From Bacteroidales bacterium UBA1754 (GTDB lineage: Bacteria; Bacteroidota; Bacteroidia; Bacteroidales; Paludibacteraceae), in the NCBI GenBank assembly GCA_002315615.1, contig DCHK01000032.1, positions 1 through 7,033 of the forward strand: a stretch of DNA of 7,033 nucleotides, in the 5' to 3' direction. Numbering within the stretch: the first letter of the stretch is position 1; every line of letters starts with the position of its first letter. Under the pieces are notes generated by a model. It saw only the letters and a list, made by a program, of their open reading frames with translations, was not told the origin of the DNA and ran no database searches. Position numbers and translations under genes: made by a program. Positions 1 to 6,177 of the stretch are shown here, one piece after another.

Positions 1-158
1 TCGGCATAAAGTGTGTCAAAAGCCAACGATGATTTGCCAGAACCCGAAAGTCCCGTAACGACAATAAGTTTGTTAAGCGGAAAATCAACATCAATATTTT
101 TTAGGTTATTGATGTGAGCATTTTTTATCTGAATAGATTTCTCTTTCTTGTTAGGCAT
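1..158 (-). CDS. uvrA: UvrA, excinuclease ABC subunit A (N-terminal fragment, runs off left edge)
   Basis: UvrA is the ATPase that finds bulky DNA lesions, loads UvrB and so starts nucleotide excision repair in the cytoplasm. Read on the minus strand from the ATG at 158-156, 52 whole codons are present. They show the typical UvrA opening: an I-x-N-A-H-I-N-N-L-K-N-I stretch (residues 11-22), then L-I-V-V-T (31-35), then the Walker A loop GLSGSGKSS (36-44) followed by LAFDTLYA (45-52). The L-S-G-S-G-K-S-S-L-A-F-D-T-L-Y-A-E wording is diagnostic of UvrA among ABC ATPases. The start is supported by a -7 promoter box 18 bases upstream and by the short N-terminal extension usual for the family. The full protein is normally about 940 residues, so roughly 95% lies outside the window. 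Bacteroidota often carry more than one UvrA paralogue, and this fragment cannot say which copy it is. Confidence 0.93.
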   Translation of the reverse strand, partial: MPNKKEKSIQIKNAHINNLKNIDVDFPLNKLIVVTGLSGSGKSSLAFDTLYA

Positions 159-176
159 ATACTCGTATTTAACTTG

Positions 177-184
177 CAAAGATA
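177..184 (-). promoter_or_regulatory. Bacteroidota -7 promoter box for uvrA
   Basis: On the minus strand the bases read TATCTTTG, a full match to the Bacteroidota primary-sigma -7 consensus TAnnTTTG. Eighteen bases separate its last G from the uvrA ATG, implying a very short leader. I do not see a good TTG -33 element at the expected distance on this strand, so promoter strength is uncertain. Confidence 0.65.
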
Positions 185-200
185 GAAAACTGTTTTGATA

Positions 201-232
201 TTGGATTGATTCTAATATATTTTCTATCTTTG
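201..232 (+). promoter_or_regulatory. Bacteroidota promoter for the giant secreted protein gene
   Basis: The -7 box TATCTTTG lies at 225-232 and matches TAnnTTTG. Two candidate -33 TTG elements precede it: 201-203 (21-base spacer) and 206-208 (16-base spacer); the first fits the usual spacing better. Eighteen bases separate the -7 box from the ATG at 251, so the predicted 5' leader is only about a dozen bases. The leader is A-rich and has no Shine-Dalgarno sequence, as is usual in this phylum. This promoter also argues that translation starts at 251 and not at the in-frame TTG at 206, which would lie upstream of the transcription start. Confidence 0.7.
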
Positions 233-250
233 CGTAAAATATCCAAAAGT

Positions 251-316
251 ATGAAAAATACATCTAAGTGTTTGGCAGCGTTATTGTTCTGCTTTTTTTC
301 TATTCAAATTTTCGCA
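251..316 (+). other. Signal peptide of the giant secreted protein
   Basis: The first 22 residues have a short basic N-region (K2, K6), a hydrophobic core (LAALLFCFFSIQIF) and a likely signal peptidase I cut after Ala22 (I-F-A), leaving Gln23 as the new N-terminus. An N-terminal Gln after cleavage is common among exported Bacteroidota proteins. The cysteines at 7 and 14 do not sit in a lipobox, so a lipoprotein is unlikely. Confidence 0.88.
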
Positions 317-3300
317 CAAAAAGTTGAGTGCAAAGACCGCTTGATGCGTAATATGACATTCGAGAATACTGACGATCCTACTGCCACTCGTTGGGATTAT
401 GCATCTACCGATGCTAAAATGGAGGGATTTAGTCTTGATGTTGACAATTACGAATATGTGGCAGAAGGAAGTACTCAAAATATAAAAATTGGCAATACTG
501 GTACTGCCAATACCAAGAACCAATACGCAATAGTCAAAAACCCAAGTACGCTAAACTCTCAATATGCGAATATCGAAACTGATGGTATGTTGGTGCTCGT
601 TCCTAAGCAAGGACAAAACGACTATTGGTTTGGATTCAAGACAGACGGACTCGTGGCAGGACAAACCTATTGGGTTGAGATGAAATTGTACAATTTGGTC
701 GATGCCGAAAAGGGTACAAATGGTTTGCCTCAAGGAGGTGGATGTGAGTGGGGAAATGTGTTTCTCTCAGATAATACTACCACCATATTCAAAGAAGAAA
801 ACCCGGGCGACCGTGGTGCAGCAACCAATGTAAAATGGTCGGGTAAAAATGGTAACGGTGATTTTAACTTTTGGGGCAATCAGGTTTGCAATATGTTTAA
901 TTCCAGAAGTGGTGGTGCAGATGTTACACTTACATTCCAAGTGGTGGTGCCTGCCAATAATCACGCATTCCAAGTAGGATTTAAGAAAAATGCCGTAGAT
1001 ATGAATGCTCCAATAATATTGGGTTTGGATTATATCAAAATCTATGGTTGCGAAGAAGAGGCTATCCGTCCGAAAAATGGTGGCACTACAGTCTGCGAAG
1101 GCGACCCTAATACGCTCATCGCTACGGGTATAGGTCCTGCTGGCAGTAAATTTACTTGGACAAAAGTTGGTGGTACGATAGATGTGCCAAGCACTTCAAA
1201 TAAATTGAACATTGTCGGTCCGTCTGCTGGCGAAAGTGCTACATATACTTGTAAGGGCGAATGGAATACGCTCAACATTACAGTGAAAGGTGCTGTGTGT
1301 TGTAGCAATGTGGGCGAAAAATTCTATGTGTTTGAAGAACGATTCAAACAGGCAACTACTGATTGTGGCAATAAGTACGGAAAACTTGATGAGGGCGAAA
1401 TTGACGAGGTGGCGTACAAATATGCTGGTAGCGTTTGTGGCACGGATGGTGGCATCACTTGTGTGAAAGATGGTCAATATGCAGTGGTGAAACAAGTAAA
1501 AGATGGTGGTTATTGGGGTGGTAATAGTTCTTTCGGTTGGAACACATACAATCATACTTCGCACACAGCAGATGGCTCTGGACTTTTGCTTGTAAATGCT
1601 GCTGGTAGTACCAAATATGTGTACAAAAAACAATTGACGGGACTTTGTGCTAACACTGCCTACTCTATGGAGGTGTGGTATGGTAATCCAAGTAATAGTG
1701 ATGGAAATAAGCCAAACTTGACATTAGAGGTGCGCGATAATGCCGATAAAGTGATTGAAAGTATGAAAACTGGTCAGATTCCTAATAACACTAAATTGCA
1801 AGATTGGAACAAGGCGGAACTGATATTCCAAACAACAAACCAAAACACTTTCACGCTTTATGTTTATGACAATAACACTTCAACAGGTAGTGGAAATGAC
1901 TTTATTTTGGACGATATCCTTGTGTCGAGATGTTTGATAAAAGTGAATTTGCTCGATGATGAGAATGAACTCGAAAGTGATGCTTGTTCTAAGGACGAAA
2001 AAACGCTGACAATTGATAAATCTCAATTAACAAAATATTTTGCTGAGGCGTGGTTCCAATGGCAGAAATCTACAACGGGAACAGGAAACTGGACAAATAT
2101 CGGAAGTCCAACCAAAGACAATACACTGAAAGTTACGCCAACGGCATCTAATGTTTGGTATCGTGCTAAAATTGGAGGCTCGGCAGAAGACGTGGCGAGC
2201 GATAACATTTCGCCTACATCTTGTACCAACGATACTTATTCTTCGGCATTCCGTTTGAAATTAGCCGAAGAAATCCAAATAACACTCAAAGCGGACAATG
2301 CTTCTGTTTGTGCTGGCGACCCGCTTAAATTGACGGGAAGTACTACTGCCGAAAAACCAACATACGCGTGGGCTTATTCTGCAAATGGCGATTTTGGCAC
2401 AGCAACTACGCTCTCGGGCAAGAAAGAGACTTACAGCATTGCATCGACTGTTACTGCCGATGCTGGAACATATTTTTTCATTGTTACTACAAATGATGGT
2501 GCTTGCGAGGCGCATAAGGGAATTGATATCACCGTAAATCCTGCACCAACACTGAAAGTAACTGGCGAAACAGAACAAAACCTTTGTTTAGGAAAATCAA
2601 TCAGCGATATTAAATTTGAATGGACAGATGCCACAATGACTCAAGATGGCAATCTTCCTGCGGGTGTTACATTCAATGCTCTTACGGGTGTAGTGAGTGG
2701 AACGCCAACTGTAGCAGGAACTTACGAAGTAAATTTTGTTGCAAAAGATAAATCTTCGTGCAAAAAAGACAAAGAACAAAAAGTAACAATAGTTGTGTAC
2801 GATGTTGCCAAATTGAGTGTAAATAGCAATTCTGCACAAGAAATTTGTCAAGGCAATGCAATGACCGACATTACTTACAAATGGTCTAATGCAAATGTTA
2901 CGGTTACTGGTTTGCCTGCTGGAGTAACTAAAACCGAAGATACTGGCGCAAAATACGAAAGTGGTTCGGGCAAAATATCGGGTACACCTACTGCAAGTGG
3001 TACAATCACCATTACTGCTACCGACAAAAATTCTTGTTCTACAATAACGGAAACAATTGAAATCAATGTCAATCCAATTCCTGTAATTTCGTTGGCAGAA
3101 GGTTCAAAAGAAAAAGTGTTGGTAGGAAAAACTTCTCAGTTGCTTTCAACTATTGCCAATGGAACTTGGAGCGTTGATAAAACGCAGTTTGCAACCGTAA
3201 GTAATACTGGTTTGGTAACGGCAGCAGCATCGCTTTTTGGCAGTCAATCGGAAGATATAATAGTAACTTTCCGTTCCGATAAAGGATGCGAAGCAACTTT

Positions 3301-5584
3301 CAAACTGAAAATTGTATCTTATGGTCCAATGGGCGATGACCAAAAATTTGACTATTGCAAAGGTGTAGATAACGAAGTGGTGATGAAAGGTACAGGCGAA
3401 AATATTACTCGTTGGGAATGGCTCGACGATTTGCACGGAACTCCACTTAAATCGGGTGATGGAACAAGTGATAATTACACTGTAAATACGAAAGACTTCA
3501 TAGGCGATAAAACTTATTATTTCCGTGGTTGCAATGGCGCAAGTAGCGACAATTGTGCAGAACAAAAATTTGAATTCAAACAAACACCAGATTTTACAAT
3601 TATTGATATAGCAGACCCAGAAATAAATGCTTGTACCGATAACAAGGTAACTTTGACATTGAAGCACCAAGGAAAGACGAATGAAACATATATTTGGAAA
3701 GCAACGAATCTTACGGGTGTGGCAAATGACAATGTGTTTGTTGTGAAATCGGATGTGGCTACAGTTGGCACAGTTACTGTAACAGCATTTGCCGATGGCT
3801 ACTGCCCAGTAACGAGCGACCCAATTACAATTACTTTCAGCAAACTTACGCTTGACCTTAAGTCTGATGTAGATTACATTTGCGAAGATGGCGATGTACG
3901 TGGTTCGGCAAAACTTACTTTAGATATGTACCCCGAAGGAATGCCCGATGGCGCAAAACCTGTTATTGTTTGGTTTAAAGAAAACGCAGAGTTACCACAA
4001 TTTTTGAATCAGCAAACCGTTACCGTCACAGAATCAGGCAATTATATGGCTGCTGCAGGATATGTTTACGAAGGTGCAGTTTTGTGCGAAGATTTGAAAG
4101 AAATAAATATTCGCTCAGAGAAAATGCTTGTCGGCAAGGACAAAAACTATGAAATTTGCGTGGGTAACCAAGTGTCGCTCGAGGCAGAAACGGGTGCTAC
4201 CTCGCCTGCCACTTATACTTGGACGAAACCAGGTGGCGAAAAGGAAGTTACAACTGATAAAAAATTGGCACTTGGTACAATGGACAAAGACGGAACGTTC
4301 GATTATATCTTTACCGTTTCGCGTTTAACTTGTAGCGCATCGCAAAAGCATACGGTGAAAGTGAAACCTTTCGTTGATTTTGAGGTGAAAGATGTGGCTA
4401 CTATTTGTAAAGGCGACCTCAAACAAGTGAGTGTAGAACCAGTTACTCCTAATGTGATATATAGTTGGACAGAAGTTAGCACGGGCAAAGTTGCTCAGGG
4501 CACGAATTATACGTTGCCTGCCGAAGGTGGTGCTACTGCTAAGGAAATAAAAGTATTTGCAAAAGGAAATGACTATTGTGATACCGAAAAATCGTTCAAT
4601 TATGATATTTCTGAAATAAAATTGACTGCAAATTGGCAAGATTATTTCTGCCCGAAAGACGTTGTGTTACTGAAAGTTAATGCACAAGAATTGGGAACAA
4701 ATACTTACATCAATTATGCGTGGACGGAAAACGGAACGCCATCAAGCGAAACTTCAAGCGAAGCATCTTTTACGCCTAATGGCAATACGAAATTCTCTGT
4801 TACAGCGTCAAACGATTATTGCAAAGTGCCTTACGAAAAAACAATTTCGATGGTTGATATAAATATCTATTTCGACCAAAAAGTTGCTGCATCGTGTCCT
4901 GGCACCGAAGTTGAATTGTATGTAAATGTTTCTGATAAATCGGCAAATGTCGAATGGGTTCGCATTGACCAAGAAGATTATAGCACCCAAACAGTTGGAC
5001 GAGGAACAAGTATAAAGGATACACCGAAACATACCTCTATTTATACTGCAAAATTGAGCAATAAGAATTGTACAAATTCAGCCGATTTGTTGGTGGAACT
5101 TTTCCCAGCACCAGTTATCGACAATGTTATTTCGCTCGAAACACCTAAAAATGTGCAGATTCTTGTGAGTGGTGGAACTGAACCATTCTCATACGCAGTG
5201 GATAAATCATCGTACGTGCCGACCGATATTTTCAACGATATTCGTGTAGGAAAACACACTGCATACGTGAAAGATGAAAACAAATGTCAAGCATCGTATC
5301 TGTTTGTGGTTGAGCCACTTCCGCTCGAAATTCCAATTTATTTCACTCCAAATGGCGACGGACTGAATGATACTTGGAAGATTAAAAATTTGGATATGTT
5401 TGAAGAAGTAGATTTGCGTATCTACGACCGTTTTGGCAAAGAGTTGAAGCGCATAACTGACCCATTGGACGAGTGGGACGGAACTTACCAAGGCAAAAAG
5501 ATGCCGTCGTCAGATTATTGGTTTATACTTCACATTGACGAGACTGGTAAAAACGAAAACGGACATTTCACATTGGTAAATTAA
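251..5584 (+). CDS. Giant multidomain secreted protein with Ig-like stalk and T9SS type B sorting domain
   Basis: This 1777-residue protein is probably exported across the outer membrane by the type IX secretion system and displayed on or released from the cell surface, where it may act as an adhesin or ligand-binding protein (inferred). A signal peptide fills residues 1-22. Two jelly-roll-like beta-sandwich domains follow (about 24-267 and 355-561), separated by an Ig-like domain (about 275-350). Residues 570-1690 are a chain of Ig-like units, including two resembling putative-Ig (He_PIG) domains with LPAGV and SGTP motifs (about 769-945), one Big2-like unit (about 948-1022) and a SprB-like unit (about 1635-1690). 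The C-terminus has the type B sorting signature: FTPNGDGLNDTW (1698-1709), IYDRFG, EWDGTYQGK and a final GHFTLVN. I start at ATG 251 because the signal peptide and promoter fit it. No catalytic motif was recognised. No PorP/SprF-type partner gene lies beside it in the window. The ligand is unknown. Confidence 0.92.
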   Translation: MKNTSKCLAALLFCFFSIQIFAQKVECKDRLMRNMTFENTDDPTATRWDYASTDAKMEGFSLDVDNYEYVAEGSTQNIKIGNTGTANTKNQYAIVKNPSTLNSQYANIETDGMLVLVPKQGQNDYWFGFKTDGLVAGQTYWVEMKLYNLVDAEKGTNGLPQGGGCEWGNVFLSDNTTTIFKEENPGDRGAATNVKWSGKNGNGDFNFWGNQVCNMFNSRSGGADVTLTFQVVVPANNHAFQVGFKKNAVDMNAPIILGLDYIKIYGCEEEAIRPKNGGTTVCEGDPNTLIATGIGPAGSKFTWTKVGGTIDVPSTSNKLNIVGPSAGESATYTCKGEWNTLNITVKGAVCCSNVGEKFYVFEERFKQATTDCGNKYGKLDEGEIDEVAYKYAGSVCGTDGGITCVKDGQYAVVKQVKDGGYWGGNSSFGWNTYNHTSHTADGSGLLLVNAAGSTKYVYKKQLTGLCANTAYSMEVWYGNPSNSDGNKPNLTLEVRDNADKVIESMKTGQIPNNTKLQDWNKAELIFQTTNQNTFTLYVYDNNTSTGSGNDFILDDILVSRCLIKVNLLDDENELESDACSKDEKTLTIDKSQLTKYFAEAWFQWQKSTTGTGNWTNIGSPTKDNTLKVTPTASNVWYRAKIGGSAEDVASDNISPTSCTNDTYSSAFRLKLAEEIQITLKADNASVCAGDPLKLTGSTTAEKPTYAWAYSANGDFGTATTLSGKKETYSIASTVTADAGTYFFIVTTNDGACEAHKGIDITVNPAPTLKVTGETEQNLCLGKSISDIKFEWTDATMTQDGNLPAGVTFNALTGVVSGTPTVAGTYEVNFVAKDKSSCKKDKEQKVTIVVYDVAKLSVNSNSAQEICQGNAMTDITYKWSNANVTVTGLPAGVTKTEDTGAKYESGSGKISGTPTASGTITITATDKNSCSTITETIEINVNPIPVISLAEGSKEKVLVGKTSQLLSTIANGTWSVDKTQFATVSNTGLVTAAASLFGSQSEDIIVTFRSDKGCEATFKLKIVSYGPMGDDQKFDYCKGVDNEVVMKGTGENITRWEWLDDLHGTPLKSGDGTSDNYTVNTKDFIGDKTYYFRGCNGASSDNCAEQKFEFKQTPDFTIIDIADPEINACTDNKVTLTLKHQGKTNETYIWKATNLTGVANDNVFVVKSDVATVGTVTVTAFADGYCPVTSDPITITFSKLTLDLKSDVDYICEDGDVRGSAKLTLDMYPEGMPDGAKPVIVWFKENAELPQFLNQQTVTVTESGNYMAAAGYVYEGAVLCEDLKEINIRSEKMLVGKDKNYEICVGNQVSLEAETGATSPATYTWTKPGGEKEVTTDKKLALGTMDKDGTFDYIFTVSRLTCSASQKHTVKVKPFVDFEVKDVATICKGDLKQVSVEPVTPNVIYSWTEVSTGKVAQGTNYTLPAEGGATAKEIKVFAKGNDYCDTEKSFNYDISEIKLTANWQDYFCPKDVVLLKVNAQELGTNTYINYAWTENGTPSSETSSEASFTPNGNTKFSVTASNDYCKVPYEKTISMVDINIYFDQKVAASCPGTEVELYVNVSDKSANVEWVRIDQEDYSTQTVGRGTSIKDTPKHTSIYTAKLSNKNCTNSADLLVELFPAPVIDNVISLETPKNVQILVSGGTEPFSYAVDKSSYVPTDIFNDIRVGKHTAYVKDENKCQASYLFVVEPLPLEIPIYFTPNGDGLNDTWKIKNLDMFEEVDLRIYDRFGKELKRITDPLDEWDGTYQGKKMPSSDYWFILHIDETGKNENGHFTLVN
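320..1933 (+). other. N-terminal head: two jelly-roll-like domains flanking one Ig-like domain
   Basis: Residues 24-267 and 355-561 each look like a beta-sandwich of the carbohydrate-binding type. Both contain a G-L-x-A-x-x-x-Y strand motif (GLVAGQTYWVEM; GLCANTAYSMEV). Both end in a strand with an L-D acidic motif followed by a terminal Cys (LDYIKIYGC, C267; FILDDILVSRC, C561). Between them, the Ig-like unit carries C282 in VCEGD and C334 in YTCKG, then an unusual Cys pair at 350-351. The fold assignment rests on strand patterns only; carbohydrate binding is a guess from the fold. Confidence 0.55.
2309..5287 (+). repeat. Ig-like stalk with regularly spaced cysteine pairs
   Basis: At protein level, a motif of the form aromatic/aliphatic-C-x-G/D begins each unit: C687, C779, C866, C1036, C1128, C1211, C1303, C1386, C1467 and C1549. 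The step is 81-92 residues, and the gap from 866 to 1036 is two steps, filled by the Big2-like unit. A second Cys follows in most units. In five of them it comes 57 or 58 residues later (1128-1185, 1303-1361, 1386-1443, 1467-1524, 1549-1607), which suggests one disulfide per domain. The repeats have diverged so far that I see no long DNA-level repeat. Confidence 0.75.
5327..5584 (+). other. T9SS type B C-terminal sorting domain
   Basis: About 85 residues match the gliding-motility-associated C-terminal domain. They run from FTPNGDGLNDTW through a V-D-L-R-I-Y-D-R-F-G strand, EWDGTYQGKKMPSSDYWF and a closing GHFTLVN. In Flavobacterium johnsoniae this domain type directs export by the T9SS and needs a SprF/PorP-like partner. 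The last residue is Asn rather than the Arg or Lys often found there. Confidence 0.93.
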
Positions 5585-5600
5585 AAATTTCTTGATAGCG

Positions 5601-5638
5601 AAAAGAGACGATTACAAATGCGTAGTCGTCTTTTTTTT
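5601..5638 (+). terminator. Rho-independent terminator of the giant protein gene
   Basis: AGACGATTAC (5606-5615) pairs with GTAGTCGTCT (5622-5631) through ten base pairs including one U-G wobble, around a six-base loop, followed by a run of eight Ts (5631-5638). An A-rich stretch at 5601-5604 can extend the stem into the T tract. It begins 16 bases after the stop codon at 5582-5584. The structure separates the large gene from the downstream pair. Confidence 0.88.
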
Positions 5639-5672
5639 ATGCAGAATAATAACAACCAAACATTTTTTTCTC

Positions 5673-5680
5673 TAATTTTG
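5673..5680 (+). promoter_or_regulatory. Candidate -7 promoter box for the DUF4268 gene
   Basis: TAATTTTG matches TAnnTTTG, but only three bases separate it from the ATG at 5684, so transcription would begin at or just after the start codon. I see no TTG at -33 spacing upstream. It may be a real promoter giving a leaderless transcript, or a chance match in AT-rich sequence. Confidence 0.35.
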
Positions 5681-5683
5681 GAT

Positions 5684-6139
5684 ATGTATTCAAAAGAAGA
5701 GTTAGTACAACTAAAAAAAGACTTTTGGGAGGGATTCGACATTTATTGTCGTAATGTGAGTCACGCTCGCAAGCGTTGGATTTTGTACGATACAAAAATC
5801 AAAGGATTTGCGATGAAATTTGAGGCAAAACGCGATGGTGCATTGGTGATGATGGAAATGAGCCAACGCAGTCAGTCGGTACGCGAGGCAATGTATGACA
5901 AACTTTTTTCGATGAAAAGTTACATTGAGGACGAATTTGGCGAACCACTTGTTTGGGAAAAACAATATTTGGGCGATGGCAATAGATTTTTCTCTCGCAT
6001 ATACTTGAAAAAAGAAGGCATCGATTTTCATAGGCAAATTCAATGGATGGAATTTTTCCATTTTTTTTATGAAAAAATGACCATTATGGAAAGCGTTTTC
6101 GATGACATTAAGGAAATAATCAATCCACAAAATTACTGA
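5684..6139 (+). CDS. DUF4268 domain-containing protein
   Basis: The 151-residue product resembles the stand-alone DUF4268 proteins of Bacteroidota, whose function is not known. Matching landmarks are the MYSKEE opening, the K-K-D-F-W-E-G-F stretch (11-18, with F14 and W15), an internal beta-rich segment, the L-V-W-E-K strand (about 89-93) and the F-S-R-I-Y-L strand (103-108), with a helical, acidic C-terminus. No signal peptide or membrane segment is present, so it should be cytoplasmic. In-frame ATGs at 5618 and 5639 were rejected as starts: the first lies in the terminator loop, the second directly after its T tract, and the family begins at MYSKEE. The domain is also found fused to nuclease-like regions in other proteins, but no catalytic motif is visible here. 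nadB follows 38 bases downstream on the same strand, so the two are probably co-transcribed, with no evident functional link. Confidence 0.72.
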   Translation: MYSKEELVQLKKDFWEGFDIYCRNVSHARKRWILYDTKIKGFAMKFEAKRDGALVMMEMSQRSQSVREAMYDKLFSMKSYIEDEFGEPLVWEKQYLGDGNRFFSRIYLKKEGIDFHRQIQWMEFFHFFYEKMTIMESVFDDIKEIINPQNY

Positions 6140-6177
6140 TGGATGCGTAAATAAAAGATTTAATAGTTAAACAACCT

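Larger units (their letters stand above)
176..233. repeat. Perfect 14-bp inverted repeat containing both divergent -7 boxes
   Basis: GCAAAGATAGAAAA at 176-189 is the exact reverse complement of TTTTCTATCTTTGC at 220-233, with a 30-base spacer. Each arm contains one of the two outward-facing -7 boxes, so most of the symmetry follows from having two similar promoters back to back. The identity does extend beyond the conserved consensus bases. Confidence 0.85.

Noticed and set aside
206..250. Upstream in-frame TTG start that would add 15 residues to the giant protein.
   Set aside because: It would overlap the promoter -7 box and bury the signal peptide behind an odd extension. ATG 251 gives a normal signal peptide and sits 18 bases after the -7 box.
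251..331. Possible lipoprotein signal, because cysteines occur at residues 7, 14 and 27.
   Set aside because: None is preceded by a lipobox (L-[A/S]-[G/A]-C). The sequence fits a signal peptidase I site after Ala22.
1196..1633. A 145-codon minus-strand open frame and several similar ones opposite the giant gene.
   Set aside because: They lie wholly within a well-supported gene, lack recognisable domains and have no promoter or context of their own.
2641..3000. Recent DNA-level tandem duplication in the He_PIG-like pair.
   Set aside because: The two units share protein motifs but their nucleotide sequences have diverged and differ in length, so this is an old domain duplication and not a recent repeat.
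5618..5683. In-frame ATGs at 5618 and 5639 as starts of the DUF4268 gene.
   Set aside because: The first lies in the loop of the terminator hairpin and the second directly after its T tract. The family's conserved start is the MYSKEE at 5684.
6159..6171. Short dyad TTTAA-N3-TTAAA just upstream of nadB, considered as an operator.
   Set aside because: Five-base AT-only arms are expected by chance in such AT-rich sequence, and it matches no regulator site I can name.
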